Shown here: in pieces, positions 12,187 through 25,100 of the stretch
Layout of the letters: every line of letters begins with the position of its first letter
Position numbering within the stretch: the stretch's first letter is position 1
Source: Meandrina meandrites
Taxonomy: Eukaryota > Cnidaria > Anthozoa > Scleractinia > Meandrinidae
Direction of reading: 5' to 3'
Length of the DNA: 64,000 bases
Assembly (NCBI GenBank): GCA_963693305.1
Contig: OY855905.1
Coordinates: 37,215,637 to 37,279,636, forward strand
The notes under the pieces: model-generated
Told to the model about the DNA's origin: nothing
What the model saw: the letters and a program-made list of their open reading frames with translations, nothing else
Database searches by the model: none
Made by a program: the position numbers and the translations under genes

Positions 12187-13066
12187 GGGACCGGTCATTA
12201 TTTATGTAGAGGGGGGGGGGGGGGGGGGGGTCAAGGCTATTTCAGATTGGCTAGAGGGGGGGCTAAACTTTTTTATAAAGAAGTCTAGGGGGGTCAGCAG
12301 TTTGAGGTATACAGTATTGTAAGAGGTGTTCATTGGCCAAGGTGAGTGAAACAGTTAAATAGTAGAGTGCAAACACTATCTGTGAAACAGTAATGCTAAA
12401 TTGTATAATTTTATGCTAATTCTATTGTTTTTCTTTTGCATAAACTCCACTATTATGTACAACTTAGTGATTTGTATTTTACAGAAATACTGTTTGCACT
12501 CTAAACTCTATCTCAAATTTTAGTTAATAAAGAATCCAGACCTATCTGGTTTAATATTTGGTTTGACTGAAATTATTTTCTGCTATAAACAAAGTAAAAA
12601 GCACGTGACAGGCCGACACAGACTCCTACGTTCGTGAAATTTGCAAGACTGCCGCCCAGGAAATGTTTTCAGAGGTCAAACTGCATGCAACACACGGTTT
12701 CCCGGTACTAGATTTTTGACACCTCTGTATTTAACTTGTCATACGTATTGCTATTAATAGCGGTTAGTCTCTGCTCATCCACATATGCAAGATAAGTAAT
12801 TGTTTTTTAGCTCTCAAAATGTTTGAAAAACTGGCAAAGTAGCTGTTAAATCATCTTATTATTGTATGTAGCATGCATTTAATAATTACTTAAGGCATAT
12901 AAGAGGAGATATGAGGTGAGGGCAGGGGGGGTCATGACATAAATATTGAAAAAAGAGGGGGGGTCACTTGCTAATTACCTGGCCTGGAGGGGGGGCCTTA
13001 CAGAAATTTTGATCTTTCCAATATATTTTTCCCTCCCCCCCCTCTACATAAATAATGACCGGTCCC
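12187..13066. mobile_element. Non-autonomous TIR element with TAA target duplication
   Basis: GGGACCGGTCATTATTTATG at the left is matched exactly in reverse complement by CATAAATAATGACCGGTCCC at the right; the TIR extends to about 28 bp through TAGAGGGG. Both ends are flanked by TAA, as in PIF/Harbinger-type insertions. A run of about 21 G lies just inside the left end and several G5-G7 runs occur inside. No transposase frame. Confidence 0.75.
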
Positions 13067-13754
13067 TAACACAAGATCATTTGAGAAAGAGCAGTTAAAT
13101 GTTATATATTTTTAGCATTCCCTGGCCTTTATAAAACCAAATTGATTATCCTTGTTCAAGCCTGATCAGAATTTCAGTCATTCAGTGCAGTGGCCCCCAG
13201 TCAGAATGAATGAATTAGATATAGCAGTTGTGTTAGACTAGTTAGCAAATTATTGCGCCTTTCAATAACATGTGAACTCTGAAGTTCAAAACCCAACTGA
13301 TGATAGGGTTTTTCGCTGCCATCAATCAAAATTATGGCGACAGCCAACAAACCTTAGAAACAGAAACAAACAAATTGGATTGAAATCCACCAATCACAAC
13401 CGAGACATGACCTTTTGACCTGGCTAAAGTGAACTTCTCTGTTTTCCAAGAGGTCTGCTTAGATGATTGACACAGCAAAAAACTTAAACTGTTAGCTGAG
13501 GTTTGAATTTCAGAGTTTGCATGCTATTGAAAACCGCAAATTAAAATTATAACATACTGGGATATGAATGGCCACCAACATATATAATGACCCAACCAAA
13601 AAATAAATGCTATCAAACCACAAGCAAACAGCAGTGAATAAATGCTAACTGAATTTTTGCCCCCAAAAAGACAGATAGTTCATGCCACAAATGAGTTTGC
13701 TTTACAGCCAGCCTAGCAGACAAACACCAACATACTGGAATAGGCCCTGAAAGG

Positions 13755-13828
13755 AGGCGTGGGTTCTAGGATGGGATAGGGTTGAGGATGGGGGATTCCG
13801 ATGGGGGATGCCGATGGGGGATGGGAGT
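13755..13828. repeat. GATGGGGGAT-rich simple repeat
   Basis: Repeats of GATGGGGGATGCC/TTCC type, about four units. Confidence 0.7.
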
Positions 13829-13925
13829 GACTATTCTGCACTCAGTTAATGTTGCGAGACAATAGGGAGACACCTCATACATTTTATACCACGTAACACT
13901 CACTTCATGTAGTGAATACAAAACA

Positions 13926-14050
13926 GCACTCTGGTTAGCCTATTTAGCACTCCAGTTAGCCTACTATACACTTTGGTTAACCTACTATGCACTCCGGTTA
14001 GCCTACTAGCACTCCGTTTAAAAAAAAGCACTCCGGTTAGCCTACGTTAG
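13926..14050. repeat. ~21-bp tandem repeat, six degenerate copies
   Basis: Units of the form CACTCCGGTTAGCCTACTA; the fifth copy is broken by an A-run. Confidence 0.85.
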
Positions 14051-14520
14051 CTTAGTTTGTTTGCGGTTAGCCTTTATATTGAGGTTAGGATATATAGCCA
14101 AAATTTTAGGGTTTCTTGCAGCTGGTTGTTGGTAGGTCTAGTGGATATAGTTCCCACACGGTAATCCAACGGCCCGATTTCAAATCCTATTGTTGGCGAC
14201 TTTTTTAACTTGAAAAAAAGTTAAGTGTGATTTATAGCTCATGTATGAAAAAATGAGAAGTCTCACTACATGAACTGCATGCTGAATAGTCACTCCCGAT
14301 GGAGGATACAGAAATAAATAAATTATAATTACGATATTCCATTAAAATGTAATGTGAACCAAAAAGATATACAAGACTAAAATGGTCCATAATATTAAGT
14401 GATTTACAGCTCTTTGTTAACAATAAAAAAATATATATATTTTCTAAGTGTCATAGAACACAGTGATTTTATGGTATGCTCAAGTTTGATGGTCCATGGC
14501 AATCAGGGCTGTTCCTCATT

Positions 14521-14957
14521 TTAAGGAGGCTCACAATGGTTTCCAGCACTTTCCAGCTCTTAAACTTTGATGGGTCAGTACTACAAATTGTTATTAGTTG
14601 CTCCTATAATAATTTTCAGAAATTTAAGGTGGCTCTGAAACCGCTAGATAGAATTTTTTTTAACTTTGCAAAAAGTTGCATCTTAACATGCCGATCATTA
14701 TTCAATAATAAAAAATGGGGGTCACCGAGCTCGTTTTTGAGTTATAAGCACTTAAAGACAAAATTAAGGGTGTTTTTAACACGCTTAACTGTTGCTATGG
14801 CAACCAATGACGTCATGAAAATGGCTACAACTTGTTCAGCAATGATTGGACAGTTGTTTGATATCATTATTGTAGCAGCAACTGATAACGATTTGTAGTG
14901 CTGACCCATCAAAGTTTAAGAACTGGAAAGTGCTGGAAACCATTGTGAGCCTCCTTA
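14521..14957. mobile_element. TTAA-flanked MITE (piggyBac-like target)
   Basis: Ends TTAAGGAGGCTCACAATGG and CCATTGTGAGCCTCCTTAA. The inverted similarity extends to about 85 bp per arm (GTTTCCAGCACTTTCCAG, AACTTTGATGGGTCAG). The TTAA at both ends fits a TTAA-specific transposase acting in trans. Contains one perfect TGACGTCA-type site. The frame across it is not a gene. Confidence 0.8.
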
Positions 14958-16144
14958 AGCCCACAAGACTGTTTTCAGCTGCCAGGAATATGGGCACAGT
15001 ATATAAATTATAATAATATTGCCAGTGGTTTAAAATAAAATAAAAATTAATTGAAACAAATAGGGGTCTTTGTTATCAAATTTTGAGGGCTTTGGGCCAG
15101 TAAGTGGTCGTAAGATCGATGGAGTACAAGGGTCTTCGTTTTCACCACACCCAACCTTCGCCCTGCTAACATAAACTTAAAACTCTGCAGGTGCCCAATA
15201 TATAGCGTCACGGTTCATGCCCATTTTTATGCGAGAGAGTACAATAAGTTAACTATGCAAATATCGCGGCCCATTCAACAATTACTAAGGTAAGTTTGGA
15301 TAAATATCCTATTAAGTAAAGTTGTACCGTGAGGCGCGTTTCTCAAACTGAACTCGGAGAAGTGGAATATGTAAATTGTGTCGGTATTCACCATGCCTAA
15401 CGAACATTACACGCCTCGATCGATCGTTGTAAAAGCGCTCGTGAGTAAACTCAGCTTCTACTCTAATCTACTGTTATCCGACGTCCTGCAAACGAACTAA
15501 GCAAAGCGAATGTCCCTGACCATATCATAGCATATCACCTGGGTGATGTGCTTCTGCCCTGACGACTGATGAGCGTCACAAACATGCAGGAACGTTTTAC
15601 GGTATTAAAATTCTGACGAAATCGGTTTTCGTGTTCCACTGTTTTTGCAATAGAAGCTTAACTAATTCAAATCAACAGCGGAATAATTTGACAATTTGTT
15701 GACTTCTGTCAGCTTGCTTTATCATTAGCTGGTCATTTTAGAAGAATTACATTTCCTCGGATTCCCTGCATTGCATATTAATTGATGGCCGATTACTTCA
15801 AATTTATAAATATACAAATAAATCCATACCTGGAATTTTGTTGAACGTGTATGACGTAGAGCAGACGAATATTAGTTAAGCTTTCGAATTTCTTCGTGAC
15901 TGCTTTTATAAGACACGTGCTGCCAAGAACTCATTCACTTTACCATTTTGATATCTTGATTGAGAAGAGTCGTGAGAGACTCATGCAAAAGTATCGGAGT
16001 TGACCTGGCACTAATATGAATGCATGCAGGATTTCGCGGGCTAGTTCGCGGGCTCAATATAATCCGTCAGGAAACAAACACGGCGGCGACGGCGGATACA
16101 CGGCGGACTCCGCGCCGCGCCAAAAGCTTTGACAGAAGTCCAAA
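14958..16144. other. Upstream region of THYN1
   Basis: No gene recognised. The last ~100 bases before the THYN1 start are GC-rich with CGGCGG repeats (16080-16130), consistent with the 5' untranslated region of a TATA-less housekeeping promoter. Confidence 0.4.
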
Positions 16145-19100
16145 ATGCCTCCGAGAAAGAAGCGAAAGGTGGACTCAGACAAACAAACCAAGAAAACCAA
16201 ACAAGGTAATACGATAAACTATAGATTCTTGTATTTTAATACTATCACGGTCGAGTTAATTTGAAGTTTCAATTCGGGGTGGAATCTCCTTGAGCAGGGT
16301 GGCCAGCGCAGGGGTTCAGTTTGTTTGCTAGTTGCTTGCAGTGTTATCTTCTGGAAATATCATTGGTTCGCGAGTAACAGAAAAACCACTCTATGAGCAT
16401 GTATGAATAAATTAGCAAAAAGATTAAACACTGTACACCATAACATTCCTGTCCTGATCTTTATCGCTACCCTTTGAGACTATGGCGCGTTATCAGTGTC
16501 AAAAATATGTTTGTCTCAATATTTTGATATTTATACTGATATTAAATTGTCTGTCGTGACATTTATGCGTTGGCAATGGAACTTTACCGTGACATTACGT
16601 AATACGTCTTAACGTTATGATGTTCGTCTTGACATTTAATAGTCTGCATTATGATATTCGACATTATGATGTTTGTCGTGACATTATGATATTCACATCA
16701 TTATGAAAGGCCAGCTGGAAAAGATTGACTGGACTCTGGACTGGACTATGAACTTTTTTTTAATAAAGTTAACAAAAAAGTTAATAATTAACTAAAAAAT
16801 TATAACAAAGGATGGATATCGTGAATTTTGAAATTTCACAAAATTGTCACGAAATCTCTAAATTCTTGCAAAAACCTGAACGATCTTCACCATGTTTCGG
16901 TAAAACACACTTTGAAACAATACCCGGTAATTTTAGGCAAATCCAGGACGTTTGGCTTCTATTGCGTGAATGCTACGAGGTTTGAAGCGTACACGTACGT
17001 TATATCATGTCGTGCTATGGTCAGTACATGACGTGACACGTTTGTGCAATACCTGCCATTGTTCGATTTTTTAGATACGGAAAGTACATCTGTTATTCTG
17101 ATACACTCTACAATTGCACCATTTCATACTTTTCAGTACTAGTGTTGAATACGCCGATGAATGCCACTATATTGTTAGAATGCCTTTTCGCCTAAAAAAT
17201 GTTTTTCCTTAAAGTGCCCCTGTGATCAAATTTTGGAGTTTCATTTTTTTACATTTTCGTGTCCTATTAGACTTTCTTACTCACCTTGCCAAATTTCAAT
17301 CCATTATGAACATCAGAAGTCATTTTGTTTTAACATTTAATTCAGAGAATTTACGGCCGCCATTAATCAACCTTGTTCCAAGCCTTGGTTGCAAATGAGA
17401 GAAAGTGACGTCAAAGGCTCAAAAATACCTCACGGGTTGAAATGAGAATAACAATAAGTGTTCAAAATCACGCAAAAAGGAACAAAAACTTTGGACGTGT
17501 TCTTCGTGCAATTTTCTATGCTGATTGTTATTAAAATTTCAACCCGTGAGGTATGTTTGAGCCTTTGACGTCACTTTCTCTCATTTGCAACCATAAGGAC
17601 GTCTAGTTGTACACGAACATGTAAAAAAATACAAATCGAAAATTTGATCACAGGGGCACTTTAAGCAGTTTGAAGGGGTGTCGAATGGTAAATGCGAGAC
17701 TTTGCGAGACGGCGAGACTGATACATTTTCTGCGAGCCCGAGACTTCCTCAGCATTGAAAAAGAAATCGAGACTCTGAGAAGGCCCTCCATAAAAATACG
17801 AGACGTCGAGACCCCTGGAATTTGGCTTAATTTTTGCGAGAGGCGCATTTTTTGAAGGACCATTCACCACCCCTAGTTTGAGGGAATCCTTTAGTTCGCA
17901 AGGTGCGGTCAAGAATATTCCACGTCACCTTGGTCACGCTATTCATAACAAGACTCATTCAGGACTCCCAAAAACACCCCCGTGTCAATACTGACACACA
18001 GTGAAGCTGTGTATCACACTGCAAAAAACTGCAGATACTGTGCTGCAGAAAAAGAAGTGAAACTCTTGCATCAATGCTAAGAACGTTGTAATCGTGAATT
18101 CATGTCGCCAGTTATCACTTTCATTAAGAAATTTCTAGTTATCTGTCCCGGGTTATCTGTACAGTGTAAAACACACTCTAGGGATCAACACTATACATTT
18201 TATTTCACAAGTTTTTTTTTATCAAAATAACTAGCGTTAACCAGACTATCTTTAGCTTATACACGAACAAATGAAACGCTTAAACTACTTTCTTCTTTGC
18301 TAAGAAAAATATAAAATGTGCTTTTCACAACGTGACACTTTCCCCCCTGATTTACGTTACGATTCCAGTTTGACACTGGTATAAACATTATTGTCATCTT
18401 TGAGCTGTTACATCACGAGCACGTGCTGATCTAACCCAAACAAATTGTTGTTCATTGTAAGCCGTGTAGCCTGTGAATACAGCCGCCTCTCATCACTCCT
18501 GGCCGGTTTGGCATCTCGCGAAATGCCAAACCGGCCGGGAGCGATGAGAGGCGGCTGTATTCGCAGGCTATAAAGCGTGGGGCCTGTGTAAAAAAGCAAA
18601 CTAAGATCGGAATTGATCTCTTTTCGTAATTTGGCTGTAAACATGGCTGTCTTTTCTTAAGGGTAATTGAGATAAATGGTCAATTTCAATGAAATCTTAA
18701 AGAAATTGTCCGCCATGTAAATATAGCATTTTGATTATTGATGGCCCCCAGCCGATATCCGGGGGCGTTTTAAGAGTCCTGAAGGAGTCTTGTTATAGCG
18801 TGACTAAGGTGACGTGGAATATTCTTGACCGCACCTTGCGAACTAAAGGATTCCCTCAAACTGCTTAGGGAAAAACATTTTTTAGGTGAAAAGGCATTCT
18901 AACAATATAGTGGCGTTCATCGGCGTATTCAACACTAGTACTGAAAAAGTATGAAATGGTGCAATTGTAGAGTGTATCAGAATAACAGATGTACTTTCCG
19001 TATCTAAAAAATCGAACAATGGCAGGTATTGAACAAACGTGTCACGTCATGTACTGACCACAGCACGACATGATATAACGTACGTGTACGCTTCAAACCT

Positions 19101-22100
19101 CGTAGCATTCACGCAATAGAAGCCAAACGTCCTGGATTTGCCTAAAATTACCGGGTATTGTTTCAAAGTGTGTTTTACCGAAACATGGTGAAGATCGTTC
19201 AGGTTTTTGCAAGAATTTAGAGATTTCGTGACAATTTTGTGAAATTTCAAAATTCACGATATCCATCCTTTGTTATAATTTTTTAGTTAATTATTAACTT
19301 TTTTGTTAACTTTATTAAAAAAAAGTTCATAGTCCAGTCCAGAGTCCAGTCCAGGGTCCAGTCCAGAGTCCAGTCAATCTTTTCCAGCTGGCCTTTCATA
19401 ACGAACATCATGATGTGAATATCATAATGTCACGACAAACATCATAATGTCGAATATCATAATGCAGACTATTAAATGTCAAGACGAACATCATAATGTT
19501 AAGACGTATTACGTAAATATGTCACGGTAAAGTTCCATTGCCAACGCATAAATGTCACCACAGACAATTTAATGTCAGTATAATATCAAAATATTGAGAC
19601 AAACATATTTTTGACACTGATAACGTGCCATATGAGATGCAGTGACAGAAATTTTGTGCAAGGGGTCTACAGCTGATAGCAGTTACAGAAATACACAATT
19701 TTAAAGCAAAACCAATTACATTAACTAACTGCAACAAATACATTTCTAACTGACTCCTTTGTCATTAGTATGTGTCAGGAAATTCTACGAGGGGTGTCAA
19801 CTCTAAGAAGGGCTGTTTCAGGAGAAAAACAAAATTCTTCCGGGAATCTGAAGATTTTGCCAGGAACCAGGAGACTTGGGAAACTTTACGGGAGACACAA
19901 AGTAATGAAGTTAAAATTTCAGGAAGTTAGATTTTTTGGGAATGTCTCCCAAAATTCGGCATGATATTCCAGATTTTTGGGATGACTTTTAGTACACAAT
20001 CATAGTTCTGCTCAAACAGCATCTGTTAGAGCTGTCACTCCCTGTTTATTCTGTTAAAAGTCTTGGGCTAGACTTATCCTGAAGATTTCCCTACCTAAAA
20101 AATGCAAGCAAATTCCCCACTTATGCATAGGGGTGATATTCACTTTATTTGGGCGATGCATAATAAACAATTATTAGATGAGGTTTTTGCAATATCTGGA
20201 ATAATCAAGGTCGAAGTAAGTGTTATCAGATAAAGCCAAAGGCTGAGGCTAATAACAGTTACCAAGACCTTGATTATACCAGGTACTGTAAAATTCCGGT
20301 TATAAGCCCTCCCGCTTATAAGCCCCCCCGGTTATAGGCCCATCTAACTGGAAACAAAAATTTACATCTGGTTATAAGCCCCCCGGATATAAGCCCCCCT
20401 CTGCTGGATGACAGTACTGAAAAGGGTTAAATGTTGCTTTATTTTCACTTTTTAACTCAAAAATGTATTTTGATGAACGCTACCGTGGCTTGTTTCAGAA
20501 CATTTTTTTTATTAACTCCAATTCTTTTGTCCTGAGCTTATCTTGTTATTGGCTAAAAACGTTTGGTGGCCCCAGTTGAGTTTGTTTCACTGTTAAGAAG
20601 CAAATCGATGAGTCATGCTTTTACTTCTGTCACTGCATGCAAAATGCCACTCACCACCCATGAACTTGACAATGCTCTTGGAAATCATGCATTGCACCTG
20701 CAACCTTCAGACCATTCACTAATCTGCTAGCATCATCATCATCATCTGTCCTTTTTGGCGCCAAGCAACACATAAGGCTTAATCTGCTAGCAGATTAGTG
20801 AATAATCTGTAGGTTGCGCTGATTCCCAGAATTAACTGTGGGCTCTTAGCCAATGAGAAGACAGATAGTGACTAAAATGTATCATAACATTGGTTTAATT
20901 GCACCATATTGCAGAGAATCAAGGTGATATGAGAGGCAAAACTCCAAAACAAGTAAGTTTTGTTTATACCGTTTTCACTCTAGTTCATCAGCATGAAATT
21001 TTCTAGTTCATGTAAACATAATGATTACACTTGTATTCTTGAATAGTTAATGCTTGTAAATGAACAAATAGATGAATGAATGCATGCAAGCATTTATACA
21101 TGTATGCCTGTATTCGCAAGTCTTATAAGTTCGTCAAGTAAAAAGAAAATCAAATCACAGTTTGTAGGTGGAATGGACAAGAACAAAAAGTACAGTACAC
21201 ACTTGTTTTTTTCTTATAGCATGTTCAAGAAAGAGATGTTTTAAACAAAATTTGTGATCAATATCACAATGACTACAATGTAGTACATATTTGTGTCACA
21301 GTCGTGGACGTCTCCAGCATTTGGATGTATATGTTGCAGTTAATTTTTTTCTTCAGTTAAATTTATTCTGACTTTGTTTAAAACAAAGGAAAATAAAATT
21401 TGAACCAAGGATAAAATTGAACCACAACATATATATGTATATAGTGCTAGGGAGACAAGCTGAGATCTTAATTAAAAGGTCGCGCAACTTGAAGTCGCTC
21501 ACCATGCTAACCACTTGGTATGACTGCCCCGCATTATGCCAAAATTTACACCATGTTTTCCTTTACAGTGCTCCAAGCTCAAGTTTTTCAGAAGTCGCCT
21601 TTTGGCGACTTCCTTTTGTAAAATGATCGCCACTAGGAAAATTTTGGTCGCCAAAAAGCAAAGCGTTTTTAAACCAGGACACCTTATGTCGCCTTACATG
21701 AAGTAATACCGCTGACCATTATGAGCCGAATTAAAATTGTTCGAAGAACGTTCCAACGTAGTTATTTTCGTTTGCATTGAAGAGTTTTTTTGTTGAACTG
21801 CTCCAATTATTAGATTAAAGATATAGGTAAGGAAGATAAACATGCAAAACAAGTTTAATTCTTGTACAGTACACTAAAATAATGGAAAGGAAATGTGGTT
21901 TGCAAACTTTATAGGCGGCTCCATGATCGAAGGCATCAAACAACACAATTAGGAATCTGAGCAATGAGGTATCCTTAATTCAAACAGATAAGTAAGATTG
22001 GCGATTGAAATAGTTGTCATGAAAAATTTTGTGGTCAAATTTGTTTGGCTTAGTGAGTGAACTGCAAAAAACAATGTTGATGTGAAGCCAGCACTTTGCC

Positions 22101-25100
22101 TTGCACTGGTCGCCAAATTGGCGACCTGTGGGGAAAATTTAGTTGCCAAATTTTATTTCCACTCGCCATGGTGACCAAAATAGTCGCAGCTTGAAGCGCT
22201 GCTTTATGAACATCTCTTTTGATATAGACATTCGATTTTCTAGCCACTGTAAGTTCAATGTGGAACAGGGACATACACCAAAATAAAAATGGTAAACTCC
22301 CCTTAAATCTCTCAGGGTAGCAGAATTGTGATAACTTTGAGATCAGAGAAGCAATTTTCAGATGAAGTTGACCTAGAGCAGAAAAGTCTTGATCCATTTC
22401 ATGAGTGAAAACATAGTACTACGAACATAATAAAAAAGACTGCTGGGTCAGCTTCCACACACCTGATTATATTGTTATTTTCGTATAACCATGGAATGTG
22501 CATGCGGTGTAACTGTCCTTCCATTTCATCAAATCGCTGTATGGCCTTATTAATTTACTATGGTTGATGGTACTAGATGATACGTAACTGTTTATCTGCT
22601 ATGTTTGTGATGAAAAGGGACAAATCAAGAAGAGATTATATTTCCTAATACCCTGCGAGCAGAGTCTTCTTCGATCTTCCTGGATTGACTAATCTAGGAA
22701 GATCGAAGAAGACTCTGCTCGCAGGGTAATTTCTTAACGGGCCATTACAAATTCCCCCACCCATCCCTGGATCCTTATTTTTAATTATTTATAGAGAAAT
22801 TTCCAAACTACTCAGCATTTAAGAAATTAGTTTGTTCAATTAGGAGGTACAATACACAAGATGGCTTATGAAATCTGAACCTGAAAGTAGATTTGAAAAA
22901 GGAGTGGATGTGAAGGTAAGTAATTAATTTTGCATTATTTTAATATCTTGTATGATGGTATTTGTCCTTGTGTCTTTGAATGTTCTCAATCTCTTTCAGA
23001 AATTCCCCGTCTTTAAATATCAATAATCATTTTCAAACACATGAAGAAACTGTAAAGCCTGACAAGTGCAAGCACAAGCATAATATAAAGAAAATGCTAG
23101 TATATAATACTGTACCTGTGTGCTTGTGCTTATGTTTATTTCACCAGTGTTATGCATATTTCACAAGTGGGAAGCAGTATGAAATAATTAGCACAAGCAC
23201 AACTAGATTCAATGGTTTGATGTGGCTTCTATCATGCAATGTTAATCAGAATTTCTAACTAAGCACTGTGCTTGTGTTTGTCATCTTGTGCTTGCGCTTA
23301 TTGCAAGTGTGAACATCTTGCTAGTGGTCATGTTTGCGCTTACACTAATGCACTAATTTATATCTCACAAGTGGGAACCAGGCTTGACAGAAAGCAACTA
23401 TACAATCTCCAAATTAAAATGCCATATTATAGCAAATTTTGAAAAGCTGAGTGTCTGACGATAAGACAGTGTTATTTTGCTGTTGTAATTAAATTTTAAC
23501 TTCAGTTTTAACTATGAGAGTGAAAAAAGTGTCTAGTATTTCAGATACTCAAAAAAAAAGAAATGCAGATACTCCACCCTGAATGCACTAGGGCCTGGTT
23601 GTTCAAAAGAGGGTTTGATCCTAACCTCAGGTTATATCGGCTTAATTACTTCCAGACAGTTAAATTTTATCTGCAGGTCAGTTCTTTTGTTAAAAAATTA
23701 AGCTGGTTAGCATTAACCTTGGGGTAAACAGCATGTTAAATTTAACCCACCTTGCTAGGTGGGTGAACTCACTAATTAACCCTGGGTTAAATAGCACAAA
23801 TCAAAAGTGAAAGTCAAGCAAAATGGTGGACTTGATGTTTTGTGATTTTGAGCGATGGTGGTGAGAAAGAAAGTTTAAACAAGGAAGTCAGTGTGAAATT
23901 GACTATTTCAGGGACAAAAAGCTATGTGCTCGTTATCGCTTTGGCTGGGATCCCTTCTTTATTAGTAATCTTCTTGGCAATATCCTTCGCAGTACTTGAC
24001 ACACGGTAATTCAAGTGCTCAAGTTCTCCTCTCTACCTTGTTTGTTTGAACATCAATTTCAGTCATGCTGAAGTTTTGTTTTCACGCCTTGTGTGCAGTT
24101 GCTGGTGTCGCAGAAGCCATTTTGGGAATCTTTTATCACCCCCGAAATAAAACAAAGAGTGTTATGAGATGCTATCTGTGGGTAAGCCGTGCATAACCCG
24201 AGGTGGACTAATGGGCCCGCTATTACTGTGCTTTGAACAACACAATTTTATTTAACTTTAAGTTAAGGTCTAACCCGGGCCCTGGATGGTAGGAGGCACT
24301 GTGAGGGAAAAGCACCTTGTCCAAGAACAATGCAATGACCCTGGGCAGGGTTTGACCCCTGGCCTGTAACCATCAGGCAAGTCATCAATTTTCATTTGTG
24401 TCTGTACAATAATTATTGCAGTTTGGCATTGAGGACTTAAAGAATGAACCTGACCAAACAGCTTGCTGGGATGGTGTGAGAAATTACCAGGTAATTCACT
24501 TTATCTTGCAGGCGCATTAAAATAAAGGATTCGCCAAGTGTTTTCCATTTTTAAAAATTTTACTCTCTTAGTACATTGGCATTTGTCGAGTCACAACACT
24601 GCACGTAATTTCTGAACTATATTTTCAGGCTCGAAACTTCATGCGTGATCGGATGAAGAATGGTCAACTTGCTTTCTTTTATCACAGCAACTGCAAAAAC
24701 CCTGGCATAGCTGGAATTGTAGAGGTAATAAAAATGCTTGACACTAATTTTATTAACTGTTACTTTTTTTACATACATGTAGAGACAGACTGTGTTATAA
24801 AACTGGGTAAGAGGATCAGTTTTTTTAATCATACCCTTGAAACAAAGTCTATCCCTGAATGGCATTGTATTATTAAATAAATACTATCATAATAATACTC
24901 CCATTCATTCTAAACCATTCAACTGACTATTACAGAGTTGTATCTAATTTTTTTAAGTAGGTGGGGAAAGTAAAAATGTAGCTGGGGGACAAAATGATCT
25001 ATTTTTCACATAGTCAAAGTAGCCAGCACTCAAACTTGTAGTAGTCAGGGAAATTCCCCTGCCCCCAGCCCTTAGTTACAGCCCTGTATTACCGTTAACC

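Larger units (their letters stand above)
16481..19632. mobile_element. 3.15-kb non-autonomous DNA transposon with ~750-bp TIRs, in THYN1 intron 1
   Basis: Ends TATGGCGCGTTATCAGTGTC and its near complement at 19611-19632. The arms reach inward to about 17981 and 18742. Subterminal regions hold many ATTATGAT/ATCATAAT words and a GGACTCTGGACTGGACT repeat that is longer in the right arm. Both arms show the same decayed frames in opposite directions, and no transposase is present. A possible TA target duplication flanks it. The left arm is interrupted by two later insertions (17209-17664 and 17674-17874) that the right arm lacks. Confidence 0.85.

Noticed and set aside
16828..17031. 67-codon frame, present again inverted at 19047-19250
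   Set aside because: Both lie in the TIR arms of a non-autonomous element; duplication of the arm, not coding selection, explains the conservation.
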